A DNA stretch of 42,420 nt. It comes from Streptomyces rubellomurinus. GTDB lineage: Bacteria; Actinomycetota; Actinomycetes; Streptomycetales; Streptomycetaceae. Below, piece after piece: positions 11,062-40,955 of the stretch. Within the stretch, counting starts at the first letter, position 1, and every line of letters starts with the position of its first letter. Made by a program: the position numbers and the translations under genes. Location of the stretch: NCBI RefSeq assembly GCF_000961885.1, contig NZ_JZKH01000073.1, positions 1 to 42,420 of the forward strand. Reading direction: 5' to 3'. Below the pieces are notes generated by a model. It ran no database searches, was not told the origin of the DNA, and saw nothing but the letters and a program-made list of their open reading frames with translations.

Positions 11062-11062
<1 letters not shown>
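2069..11062 (+). CDS. Hybrid FAAL-PKS: FAAL-ACP-KS-AT-DH-ER-KR-ACP
   Basis: Loading protein and first extension module, 2997 aa from ATG 2069 (GAGG at 2059-2062). ATG 2039 and TTG 2009 are in-frame alternatives. Domains: fatty acyl-AMP ligase (about 25-610; [11 protein letters not shown] near 195, SSGKLQ near 590), ACP1 (Ser679), KS (Cys929, His1064, His1104), AT (GHSVGE Ser1379; FASH 1481-1484 where malonyl-type enzymes have HAFH), DH (HxxxGxxxxP from His1685; Asp1863), ER (HSAAGGVG near 2355), KR (TGGLGALG; Ser2686, Tyr2699; LDD 2642-2644, B-type), ACP2 (Ser2863). All catalytic residues are present, so the unit should be fully reduced. The ER has Cys2262 where 2S-type enzymes have Tyr. A Pro-Gly-Gly repeat and a short acidic docking tail end the protein. 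The TGATG junction overlaps the next gene by one base. Codon 23 is TTA. Confidence 0.95.
2135..2137 (+). promoter_or_regulatory. TTA leucine codon (possible bldA control point)
   Basis: In-frame TTA in the context GAA TTA CCG, 22 codons after the preferred start. In Streptomyces TTA is rare and read by the developmentally controlled bldA tRNA. It is the only TTA I noticed in the operon by eye. At the 5' end of the first gene of a coupled operon it could gate all downstream genes. Confidence 0.7.
3944..3997 (+). repeat. 9-bp tandem repeat, six copies, FAAL-ACP linker
   Basis: Six units of GAG/GAA-GCC/GTC-CCC encode (Glu-Ala/Val-Pro)x6. This gives a stiff, charged linker between the FAAL and the first ACP. 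Confidence 0.85.
10796..10900 (+). repeat. 15-bp repeat, seven copies, xPGG(V/A) linker
   Basis: Seven in-frame 15-base units encode [35 protein letters not shown], and decay into further Gly/Ala/Pro sequence to about 10943. It lies between ACP2 and the C-terminal docking helix. The first and fourth units and the second and fifth are the same, a sign of slippage or duplication. Confidence 0.9.
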
Positions 11063-32809
<21,747 letters not shown>

Positions 32810-32817
<8 letters not shown>

Positions 32818-33316
32818 GACCAGCAGCAGCGGACCGGCCGACCCCCGGGCCCCCTTGGCGGAGGGCATCGGCCTGCGGCGGATCGACCACGTCGGGGTCG
32901 CCGTCGCCGACCTCGACGAGGCGATCGCGTTCTACCAGCGGGTGTTCGGCATGCGCTGCCTCAACGTGGAGGAGAACGCCGAGCAGGGCGTGCGCGAGGC
33001 GATGATGGCGGTCGGCCCCGACGCCTCCGGCGGCTGCGTGCAGCTGCTCGCCCCGCTGTCCCCGGGCTCGGCCATCGCGCGCTTCCTCGACCGGTCCGGC
33101 CCGGGCCTGCAGCAGGTCGCCTACACCGTCGACGACGTCGAGGCGGCCTGCGAGGCGCTGCGCGACCGGGGCGTCCGGCTGCTGTACAACACCCCCCGGC
33201 GCGGCACCGCGGGCTCGCGGGTCAACTTCCTGTTCCCCAAGGACACCGGCGGCATCCTGGTCGAACTGGTCGAACCGGCCGCCGGGCCCGAGGACACGGG
33301 CCCTCCGCGTCGCTGA
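32810..33316 (+). CDS. mce: Methylmalonyl-CoA epimerase-like VOC protein
   Basis: 168 aa, vicinal-oxygen-chelate fold. Family members interconvert (2R)- and (2S)-methylmalonyl-CoA; PKS ATs use the 2S form, so a copy inside the operon fits methylmalonyl use by the first two extension modules. Conserved: RIDHVGVA (His27), [12 protein letters not shown] (Gln78), [15 protein letters not shown] (Glu152). The third expected metal ligand, His in the family's LHHIA/VHHIA motif, is Gln here (LQQVAY, Gln101-Gln102). It may be a functional subfamily with altered metal binding, or have a different substrate. Start ATG 32810 follows AAGGGA and overlaps the NRPS end by eight bases. The first 20 or so residues are a non-conserved extension. 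Confidence 0.85.
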
Positions 33317-33327
33317 CCGCGGCGGGC

Positions 33328-33357
33328 GGGCGGGCGGAGTTCACCGTCCGCTCGCCC
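33328..33357. terminator. Hairpin between convergent operon and kinase gene
   Basis: An 11-bp stem with one G-U pair (33328-33338 with 33347-33357) and an 8-base loop, 12 bases after the epimerase stop. It overlaps the 3' end of the convergent kinase gene. No T-tract, as is common in Streptomyces. It probably ends transcription of the biosynthetic operon. Confidence 0.55.
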
Positions 33358-35014
33358 ACCGCCCCGCCCAGGACGCTGCCCGGCCGGCCCCGGCCGGGGG
33401 CCTCGGCCTGTGCGTCACGGCCCGGCGGAGCGCGTCCGCCGCCAGGGCGTTCGCCGTCGCCAGGAACCAGCCGCCGGCGAGCAGGACTTCGCGGACCTTG
33501 TAGGCCGGATTGTCGTCGGTCTGCTCCATGCCGAAGGTCATCAGGAGGACGAACCCCCCGACGATCCCGGCGAGCAGGAGCCACAGGCAACCGATCCCGG
33601 CCGCCGCCGCTCCCATGGCGCGTGGGGCCGCGCCCTTCGCCAGCGACAGCGCGGACAGCGCCGCGAGGACGCACACGGCCGCCGTGCCGACGACGGCGAC
33701 CGGGGTCAGCACCCAGTCCGAGTTGACGTCCGGCACCCCGGTCGGCACCGAATCCCACAGGTGGCCGAAGTCGACCTGGTACCTCATCCGCGCCACCTCG
33801 GTGCCGGTGGCCTTGGACTTCCAGAACTCCTCCGCGATCGGCAGCTGGGTCGCCCGGGCGAGCGCCCCGGCCGCTGCCAGGGCCTCCGCCACGATGATGA
33901 CGGCGGCCCGGGCCCGGGTCCGGTCAGGCCGGTCCGGCACGACCGGCGGCGTGTCGTCGAGGCCGCCGACCGGGGGTGGCTCGGGCGCGCGTCTCGTCCT
34001 CGACACCCTGCGGACGGTCTCGTCCTCGCTCCCCCGGACGGTCTCGTCCTCGCTCCCCCCAACGGGACCGGGCGCGGCGCCCCTGCCGCCGCCCTCCGTC
34101 GCGAGGGCGTGCAGCGCCCCCGTGCGCGCCCGGATCGCCGCCCGCGCGCCGGTGATGCCCATCCACGCGCCCGGCCCGAGCGCGTCGCCGAGCGCCTCCT
34201 CGCACCACTCCCGCACCACCGCCGCGCTGGGCCGCTGCGCCGGGTCCTTGCGCAGGCAGGTCGCGATCAGCGGGCCGAGCGGGTCGGCGAGCGCGCCGAG
34301 GTCCGGTTCGTCCGCGACGATGCGGTGGGCGACGGCCCACTCGTTGTCGGCGCCGAAGGCCTCCCGGCCGGTGGCGAGGTAGTAGAGCGTGGAGCCGAGC
34401 GCGAAGACGTCGGAGGCCTCGCCGACGGTCCGTCCCATGGCCTGCTCGGGGGACATGTACAGCGGGGTGCCGACCCGGGTCGACCGGCTGCGGTAGGTGA
34501 CCGACTGGGCCAGGGACTTGACGATGCCGAAGTCGATGACCTTCGGGCCGCTCTCGTCCAGCAGGATGTTGCCGGGCTTGAGGTCGCGGTGCACGACCCG
34601 GGCGGCGTGGATGTCGGCGAGCGCGTGGGCGATGCCCCAGGCGAGCAGCAGCACCTGCCCGGGCGGCAGTGCGCCGTGGTCGACCACCAGGTCGCGCAGC
34701 GAGGGACCGGCGACGTAAGCCGTGGCCAGCCAGGGTCGTTCGGCCCGGGGGTCGGCATCCAGCAGCGGTGCGAGGTGGGCGCCGCGGACGCGCTGCGCGG
34801 CGGCGACCTCGCGGGCGAAGCGGTGCCCGAACTCCTCGTCCCGGGCGAACTCGTCCCGGATCACCTTGACGGCGGCCGGCTGACCGCCGGGCGAGAGGGC
34901 GAGGAACACCTGCCCCATGCCGCCCTCGCCGAGCCGCGCGACCAGTCGGAAGCCGCCGAGGCCGTCCGGGTCGTGCGCCCGCAGCCCGGGAAACCGGAAC
35001 ACCTCACTGGACAC
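33341..35014 (-). CDS. Hanks-type Ser/Thr protein kinase with C-terminal membrane segments
   Basis: 557 aa from GTG at 35014, preceded by GGGGGAGGA. The open frame runs farther upstream, but the kinase fold and ribosome site fix this start. The catalytic domain (about 18-285) has the Gly loop LGEGGMGQVF, AAVKV, HRDLKPGN, DFG and the activation-segment end GTPLYMSPEQ, so it should be active. A 24-bp duplication gives twin GSEDETVR units in the juxtamembrane linker, which also contains Thr and Ser possible phosphosites. Four hydrophobic segments follow (about 368-386, 430-455, 465-492, 505-525). No PASTA or other known sensor domain is seen. It converges on the biosynthetic operon and is divergent from the DUF4304-like gene. 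A regulatory link to the operon is speculative. Confidence 0.9.
   Translation of the reverse strand: MSSEVFRFPGLRAHDPDGLGGFRLVARLGEGGMGQVFLALSPGGQPAAVKVIRDEFARDEEFGHRFAREVAAAQRVRGAHLAPLLDADPRAERPWLATAYVAGPSLRDLVVDHGALPPGQVLLLAWGIAHALADIHAARVVHRDLKPGNILLDESGPKVIDFGIVKSLAQSVTYRSRSTRVGTPLYMSPEQAMGRTVGEASDVFALGSTLYYLATGREAFGADNEWAVAHRIVADEPDLGALADPLGPLIATCLRKDPAQRPSAAVVREWCEEALGDALGPGAWMGITGARAAIRARTGALHALATEGGGRGAAPGPVGGSEDETVRGSEDETVRRVSRTRRAPEPPPVGGLDDTPPVVPDRPDRTRARAAVIIVAEALAAAGALARATQLPIAEEFWKSKATGTEVARMRYQVDFGHLWDSVPTGVPDVNSDWVLTPVAVVGTAAVCVLAALSALSLAKGAAPRAMGAAAAGIGCLWLLLAGIVGGFVLLMTFGMEQTDDNPAYKVREVLLAGGWFLATANALAADALRRAVTHRPRPPAGAGRAASWAGRWASGR
34012..34059 (-). repeat. 24-bp tandem duplication in kinase linker
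   Basis: Two exact 24-base units (34012-34035, 34036-34059) encode duplicated Gly-Ser-Glu-Asp-Glu-Thr-Val-Arg between the kinase domain and the first membrane segment. Confidence 0.9.
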
Positions 35015-35158
35015 GCGTCCTCCCCCTGGTCCGCACGCCGGTCCACGCTCCTTTCCCCGCAGGGTACTTCGCCGGGAACACGGTCGGACAGCCCTGGCCG
35101 GGGGCGGGGTTGTCAGTGGGTCACGCCATGATGGCGGCGATCTGTGGAAGGAGTACGG

Positions 35159-35791
35159 ATGATCACGCTCTCGGCCTGGCTCCGGCGGTACGTGGAGCCG
35201 TGCACGGCGGCGGAGGGGCTGACCCGCAAGGGCCTGACGTTCCGGCTGACGGCGGCGAACGGGGACTGCGCGGTCCTGGAGTTCCAGGAGTTCCGGGTCG
35301 ATCCCGCGCGGACGGTGTTCGAGGTGCGGGTGGCCGTGGTGCCCGCGACGGCCTGGGCGTGGACGTACCGGGCCGCGGAGCGGCCCCCGCTGCCGAGCGG
35401 CGCGGGCGCGCTGATCGACTGGCGGGTGCCTCCTCCCGAGCACGTCGCCTGGGCGCCGGGCGAGGCCGCGTGCGAGGCGATGTGGGCGTACGGCGGCCCG
35501 GTGCACCTCCACCACACGGGCGAGGAGCTGGTGGAGCTGCTGCGGACGGAGACCGTCCCGGCGATGCGGCGGCTGCTGGACCGCCGGGCGCTGGAGGCGG
35601 AGTTGGAGCACCCGGGGTTCGCGTTCAGCAGTCGCCGCCCGCCGGGCTGGGCGCGGGTGCTGCTGCGGGTCGACGACGCCTCGCCGGCGGAGCTGGAGGG
35701 GCTGTTGGCGGAGGTGGAGACGCACTACCCGGTGGTGGACGAGTTCGTCGCCTGGGCACGGGAGCGGGCGGGGAACCGACCACGCATATGA
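35159..35791 (+). CDS. DUF4304-like hypothetical protein
   Basis: 210 aa. ATG 35159 follows GGAAGGAG at 35146-35153; an in-frame GTG at 35144 would overlap that ribosome site and is less likely. The N-terminal half (a helix, then GLTRKGLTFRL, and VLEFQEFRVD) resembles the DUF4304 family pattern of a 'kkkGFkrkg.tF' start followed by a 'v.nfQ' strand. It is soluble with no signal peptide or membrane segment. The second half has a tract rich in Glu and Leu. Function unknown; such proteins are often lineage-specific accessory genes. It is divergent from the kinase gene with a 144-base gap in which I see no convincing promoter. Confidence 0.7.
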   Translation: MITLSAWLRRYVEPCTAAEGLTRKGLTFRLTAANGDCAVLEFQEFRVDPARTVFEVRVAVVPATAWAWTYRAAERPPLPSGAGALIDWRVPPPEHVAWAPGEAACEAMWAYGGPVHLHHTGEELVELLRTETVPAMRRLLDRRALEAELEHPGFAFSSRRPPGWARVLLRVDDASPAELEGLLAEVETHYPVVDEFVAWARERAGNRPRI

Positions 35792-35796
35792 GCGGC

Positions 35797-35826
35797 TGGT
35801 CAGATGACTGAGCGCTTGCTTAGAAT
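35797..35826 (+). promoter_or_regulatory. Candidate promoter with overlapping palindromic operator
   Basis: TGGTCA (35797-35802) and TAGAAT (35821-35826) are spaced by 18 bases as a -35/-10 pair. CTGAGC-N4-GCTTAG (35808-35823, five of six positions symmetric) overlaps the -10, a layout typical of repression, for instance by a TetR-type regulator. It serves the oxidoreductase at 35892. Confidence 0.45.
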
Positions 35827-35891
35827 CGGCGGCGTCCGGCTCAGGGCCGTGGGCCCGTGGGCCCGCCGTGCGACCACCGTCAGGAGACGCC

Positions 35892-36899
<1,008 letters not shown>

Positions 36900-36915
36900 G
36901 GCGTCCGGAAGCCGT

Positions 36916-36953
36916 CGAAGGCGCCGGACCCCGCTCGGGCTCCGGCGCCTTCG
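36916..36953. terminator. Strong bidirectional terminator hairpin
   Basis: A perfect 13-bp stem (36916-36928 with 36941-36953) and a 12-base loop between two convergent genes, the oxidoreductase ending at 36899 and the HEAT-repeat gene ending at 36960. Confidence 0.85.
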
Positions 36954-36959
36954 CACGCC

Positions 36960-39080
36960 TCAGTCGAGGACGGCCGCCAGCGCGGCGCGCAGCTCCTCGT
37001 CCTCCCGGATCATCGTGCTGTCGGACCCGGAGACCACCAGGCGGCGGTCCCCGGTGGCGAGTTCGGCCAGCCGGCCGCGCTGCTTCGGCGTCAGGGCGGC
37101 GGCGCCGAGCGCCCGCAGCGCCTCGGCGGCGCCCTTGAGGTCGGCCCGGGTCTCGGCCGAGCGCAGCGCCGCCTCGGCGAGCCGGGCGCGGTCGAGGCCG
37201 GCCGGGTCGGCGACGGCGAGCAGCCCGAGGACCGCCGGGGGTGCCTGGTCCGGGTCGTCGAGCAGGGCTTCGAGCCGGGCGGTCAGCGGGCGCCCGGCCG
37301 GGCCGAGCAGGGCGACGCCGCGGGCGGCGCGGGAGGCCGTCCAGCGGAACCACTGCCGGCCGCCGCAACGGTCGAACACCGAGTCCAGCACCGGGACGAC
37401 CTCGGCCGCCTCCCCGGTGATCCGCCACAGGGCGAGCGCCAGCGCGAGGTCGGTGTCCACCTCCGGCGTGGTGTCCCGCTCGATGCGGCGGCCGAGCGCC
37501 GTCCGCAGGACCGGGGTGAGGCTTGCGGCCGCCGAGCCGAGTTCGGCGAGGGCGCGAGCGGCCTCGGCGGCGTCGCGCGAACCGGTGGCGAGCTCCGCCT
37601 CGGCGGCGGCGAACAGCGGGCCGGTCTCGCCGGTCAGCTCGTGCAGCGCCTTCGCCACGGGCAGCTTCCCGGCGTCGGCCCGCAGCGCGGCGGCCGTCCG
37701 CTCGCGCAGCTCCGGCCCGGCCCCGGCGGCGACGGCGGTGACCGCGGTGGCGGCGTACTGGAACCGGGGCAGGACCGCGCACAGTTCGGGCAGCGCCTCG
37801 ACGGCGGCCGGGCCCCACCGCCGCAGCAGGTGGACCAGCCCGGCGATGTCGTTGTGCTCCTCGATCGTCGAGCACCCGCAGTCCTTGCACCCCTCGGGAC
37901 GCTCCAGTGCCTTGGCGGCCAGTCGGGCCCGGACGGCGGCGAACAGCTCCGGGTCGAACGGGACGGCCACGTCGGAGGCCCGCCCCCTGGCGCGCGGGCG
38001 CCGGCCGAGGGCGCGGGCCAGCAGCGGGGCCGCCACCTCGGGGGCCACCGTGAGCAGCGCGGCGAGGGCCTGGTCGGCCGTCTCGTCGTCCGGCCGCGCG
38101 GCGAGTTCGGCGAGCACGGGCGCGGCCTCGGCGGCGGCCGGGCCGAGCTTGCCGAGCAGCCCGGCGGCTGTCTGGTCGGCGGCGAGCGCGGCGAGCGCGG
38201 GGACCAGCCGGCGCGGGGCGCTGCGGGAGACGGTGCAGGCGTGGTCGGCCGCCCACAGCGCCTCGGCCCGCACCGCGTCGCGGTCGTCGCGCAGGGCGGC
38301 GTCCAGCAGGGCCAGGGCGTTCTCGCGGTCGGTGTCCGTGCCGCGCCGCAGCAGGGTGCCGACGATCGTGCGCAGCGGCTCCTGGTGCTCGTGCGCGTGG
38401 CCGGAGCGGGCCGTCTCGCGGGCGGGCAGGAGGCCGAGGACGGCGTCGTGGTGCGCGGCGAGCCACGGCTCCTCGGCGTCCAGCGCGGCGAACACGGCGG
38501 CCAGGCGCACCGGCGCGGGCGTGTCCGCGCCGAGCCGGGCGCGGGCCTCGGCAGCGGCGCCCGTACGGTCCAACCAGCTGTGGGCGGTGAGGAGTTCGGC
38601 CCGGACGGCGGGCTCGGTCTCGACCGCCCAGCGGGCCCGGACGGCGGGCAGCGCGGTGCCGGTGTCCCGGGTCCGGCCGACCGTCCAGCCGGCCGCCTGC
38701 CGAACGGCGGCGTCCTCGTCGGCCAGCAGCGGTATCAGCAGCGGCAGTTGGGCCGCGACGGCGGCCCGGACGGCGCCCGGCTCGACGCCGCACTCGTCCT
38801 CGCTCTCGGCGAGCGAGCCGAGCAGCCGCAGGGCGTCGACGGTCTGCCGCCCGGCGGCGGCGATCCGGGCCAGGTACGGGGCGGCGTCGACGCTGGCGGC
38901 GTACACGGTGCCCTGGTGCACGATCGAGCCGTACAGCTCGTCCAGCGCCTCCTCGGCGTCCTCGCCGCCCTCGGCGAAGGCGCGCAGCAGCTCGGGCAGG
39001 TCCTCGGCGGGGCCGTAGGCGTGGTGGACGGTGGCCCAGGGGTGGGCGTCGAGGCCGGCGAGGGCGGCGGAGAGATCCAT
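36960..39080 (-). CDS. HEAT-repeat protein of unknown function
   Basis: 706 aa built almost wholly of Ala/Leu-rich paired helices with the HEAT look (for example DEDAAVRQAAGWTVG, AAEAAPVLAELAARPDDE), which usually form a curved protein-binding scaffold. There is no signal peptide or membrane segment. Around residues 395-403 a Cys-rich turn (EGCKDCGCS) interrupts the helices and could bind metal. Start ATG 39080 has only a weak ribosome site. It lies 34 bases downstream of the AAA ATPase gene on the same strand and is probably co-transcribed. The two may work together, but no function can be assigned. Confidence 0.8.
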   Translation of the reverse strand: MDLSAALAGLDAHPWATVHHAYGPAEDLPELLRAFAEGGEDAEEALDELYGSIVHQGTVYAASVDAAPYLARIAAAGRQTVDALRLLGSLAESEDECGVEPGAVRAAVAAQLPLLIPLLADEDAAVRQAAGWTVGRTRDTGTALPAVRARWAVETEPAVRAELLTAHSWLDRTGAAAEARARLGADTPAPVRLAAVFAALDAEEPWLAAHHDAVLGLLPARETARSGHAHEHQEPLRTIVGTLLRRGTDTDRENALALLDAALRDDRDAVRAEALWAADHACTVSRSAPRRLVPALAALAADQTAAGLLGKLGPAAAEAAPVLAELAARPDDETADQALAALLTVAPEVAAPLLARALGRRPRARGRASDVAVPFDPELFAAVRARLAAKALERPEGCKDCGCSTIEEHNDIAGLVHLLRRWGPAAVEALPELCAVLPRFQYAATAVTAVAAGAGPELRERTAAALRADAGKLPVAKALHELTGETGPLFAAAEAELATGSRDAAEAARALAELGSAAASLTPVLRTALGRRIERDTTPEVDTDLALALALWRITGEAAEVVPVLDSVFDRCGGRQWFRWTASRAARGVALLGPAGRPLTARLEALLDDPDQAPPAVLGLLAVADPAGLDRARLAEAALRSAETRADLKGAAEALRALGAAALTPKQRGRLAELATGDRRLVVSGSDSTMIREDEELRAALAAVLD

Positions 39081-39114
39081 GGGCGGGATCCTGGCAGACC
39101 GGTCGGACAGTGCC

Positions 39115-39861
39115 TCAGCCGAGGTGGCGCAGGTAGGCCTCGGGCCGCTCCAGGAACCGGCGCCAGTGGTCGACGAGCGCGAGGTCCTGCCAGCGTGCGG
39201 TGCGCACCCCGTGCTCGCCGACCTCCAGGACGGCCGAGCCGGGGGTGGCGGCGAGCAGCGGCGAGTGGGTGGCGCAGACGACCTGGGCGCCGGTGCGGCC
39301 GAGGTCGTGCAGCAGGCCGACCAGGGCCAGCGTGGAGGTGAAGGAGAGTGCCGCCTCGGGCTCGTCGAGCAGGTAGAGGCCCGGTTCGCGGAACATCGCC
39401 GCGAAGACGGTGAGGAAGCCCTCGCCGTGGCTCATGAGGTCGGTGCGCTCCTGCCAGTAGGTCCCGCGCCCCTGCTTCTCCGCCATCATCCGCATCGCGG
39501 TCTCGGCGCGGAGGAAGAAGCCCCGTCGGCGCGAGCGCGGGCCGGCGGCCATGGCCCGCCCGCGCTCGGTGTAGTCGAGGTGCAGGTACCGCCCGACGGC
39601 ACCGGGTTCGCGCGGGGCGGCGTAGCGCGCCCCGGCGCGGCCGCCGTAGGCGTCGACCCCGAAGGCCTCGGCCAGTCCTTCGACGAGGGTGGACTTGCCG
39701 GAGCCGTTCTCGCCGACCAGGAAGGTGACGGGCGCGGGCAGCCGGATGCCGGGGCCGAGCAGCGCGCGCACGCAGGGCACCGTCCAGGGCCAGTCGTCCG
39801 GCCCGCCCGGCCCGTCCACGGGCAGCAGCCCGGCGTGCACCCGCATCCGTTCGACGATCAC
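39115..39861 (-). CDS. AAA/ABC-like ATPase (predicted ATPase, SMC-RecF style)
   Basis: 248 aa. GTG start at 39861 with AGGGAGG about ten bases upstream. Walker A GENGSGKST (50-58), a short signature-like segment MSHGEGFL (about 143-150), Walker B LYLLDEPEAAL (about 163-173) and an H-loop ATHSP (about 198). The layout matches small stand-alone ATPases of the COG3910/AAA_15 kind, which resemble ABC ATPase heads without a long coiled coil. A tract of basic residues (GPRSRRRG, near 108) sits between Walker A and the signature. First gene of a likely two-gene unit with the HEAT-repeat protein. Biological role unknown. Confidence 0.85.
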   Translation of the reverse strand: MIVERMRVHAGLLPVDGPGGPDDWPWTVPCVRALLGPGIRLPAPVTFLVGENGSGKSTLVEGLAEAFGVDAYGGRAGARYAAPREPGAVGRYLHLDYTERGRAMAAGPRSRRRGFFLRAETAMRMMAEKQGRGTYWQERTDLMSHGEGFLTVFAAMFREPGLYLLDEPEAALSFTSTLALVGLLHDLGRTGAQVVCATHSPLLAATPGSAVLEVGEHGVRTARWQDLALVDHWRRFLERPEAYLRHLG

Positions 39862-39912
39862 GTGCCCGGCCTCCCTGGGTGGTTCGCTCGCCGAGCACCA
39901 CCCTAGGGCTTG

Positions 39913-40502
39913 CTACGAGGCCGGCATCGTCAGAGCCAGCCGCGCTCGTCGGCGACCCCGCAGGGCCTCGGTGCGGTTGCGGGTGCCGGTCTTGGCGATG
40001 GCGGCGGAGAAGTAGTTCCGCACGGTGCCCTCGGACAGGTAGAGCTTCGCCGCGATCCCGGCGACGCCCGCGCCGGAGCGGGAGGTGTTCAGCACGTCGC
40101 GTTCGCGGGCGGTGAGCGGGGAGGCGCCGGCGGCGAGGGTGGCGGCGGCCAGCTCCGGGTCCACCACCCGCTCCCCCGCCGTCACCCGCCGGATGGCGTC
40201 GGCGAGCGCCTCGGCCGGGGCGTCCTTGACCACGAAGCCGACCGCGCCCGCCTCCATGGCCCGGCGCAGGTAGCCGGCCCGGCCGAAGGTGGCGAGGATG
40301 ACGACCCGGCACCACGGCGCCTCCTGGGCCGGCACGGCGGCGGCCGCCAGGCCGTCCAGTCCGGGCATCTCGACGTCCAGCAGGGCGACGTCCGGCCGGT
40401 GCTCGCGGGCCGCGTCGGCGACCTGGTCGCCGCGCCCGACCGCCGCCACGGGCCGACCGAGGTGTCGGGGTCGGGCAGTTCGGTGGAGGTCATGGCATCC
40501 AT
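39913..40502 (-). pseudogene. Truncated NarL/LuxR-type response regulator
   Basis: Family resemblance begins abruptly at VAAVGRGDQ (about 40455) and runs to 39913. It includes the phospho-acceptor region (ALLDVEMPGLDGL), the conserved Lys (FVVKD) and a complete LuxR helix-turn-helix (LTARERDVL ... EGTVRNYF). The first 40 or so residues of the receiver, including the acidic pair needed for phosphorylation, are missing. Upstream sequence in this frame is unrelated. A different frame starts at ATG 40502 or 40493 and reads MTSTELPDP before meeting the regulator out of frame. No partner histidine kinase is nearby. A shorter product from GTG 40449 (179 aa, DNA-binding part intact) cannot be excluded. 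The 51 bases between it and the ATPase gene hold nothing notable. Confidence 0.7.
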
Positions 40503-40955
40503 GGTGGTCGCGGGCCCGGTGGCCGGGGCAGTGTGCTCGCACACCGGTCCGCCGTGACAATTGTCAGCCCGCGGGACGCCCTCGGACGCCCGCGGCCTCA
40601 CCCGGACGGGTGATCATCGGCGTCCCGCTCCGGCCCGCCGGACCGCCAATAGCACGAACGCCGTCCCCCGCGCGGGGAATGAGGCCCAAAACCGTTCGCA
40701 CGAGCGAATCCGGGGCCGGTTGCCGGTGCGCGCGGCGCCGGGGGAGAAGCCTTGGGGCGGGGCGTCGACCGCCCCGGCTGCGACTGGTGTGCGAGTGGCC
40801 CGACATGTCGGCCGATTCGCCACAAGTCGGTTGTCGCGCAGGATTCTTGAGATCCGGTCAGGATTGTCCGGAACTTGGCTATGCTGCGGCCCACGCTTCC
40901 GGAGCCGGTCGACGCCCCGTCCCCGTACTGTTCCGATCGTTTGAGGAATCGCCGC
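40503..40955. other. Intergenic region upstream of the CvnA-like gene
   Basis: About 450 bases between the decayed regulator and the sensor kinase. Short frames on both strands have no family resemblance. A palindrome and shared motif words lie at 40800-40836. TATGCT at 40880-40885 is a fair -10 but lacks a -35 at 16-19 bases. The ribosome site is GAGGA at 40943-40947. Confidence 0.6.
40800..40836. promoter_or_regulatory. Palindrome CCGACATGTCGG with CCACAAGTCG and GGTTGTCG
   Basis: A perfect 12-bp palindrome (40800-40811), followed by CCACAAGTCG (40820-40829) and GGTTGTCG (40829-40836). CATGTCGG and CCACAAGTCG also occur, in the same order but 3 rather than 8 bases apart, upstream of the megasynthase operon (1963-1983). 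The complement of GGTTGTCG occurs there too (1949-1956). Confidence 0.4.

Noticed and set aside
36960..39906. Plus-strand frames opposite the HEAT-repeat and ATPase genes
   Set aside because: The minus-strand products have Walker motifs and HEAT periodicity; the plus-strand translations are Ser/Ala/Arg low-complexity shadows.
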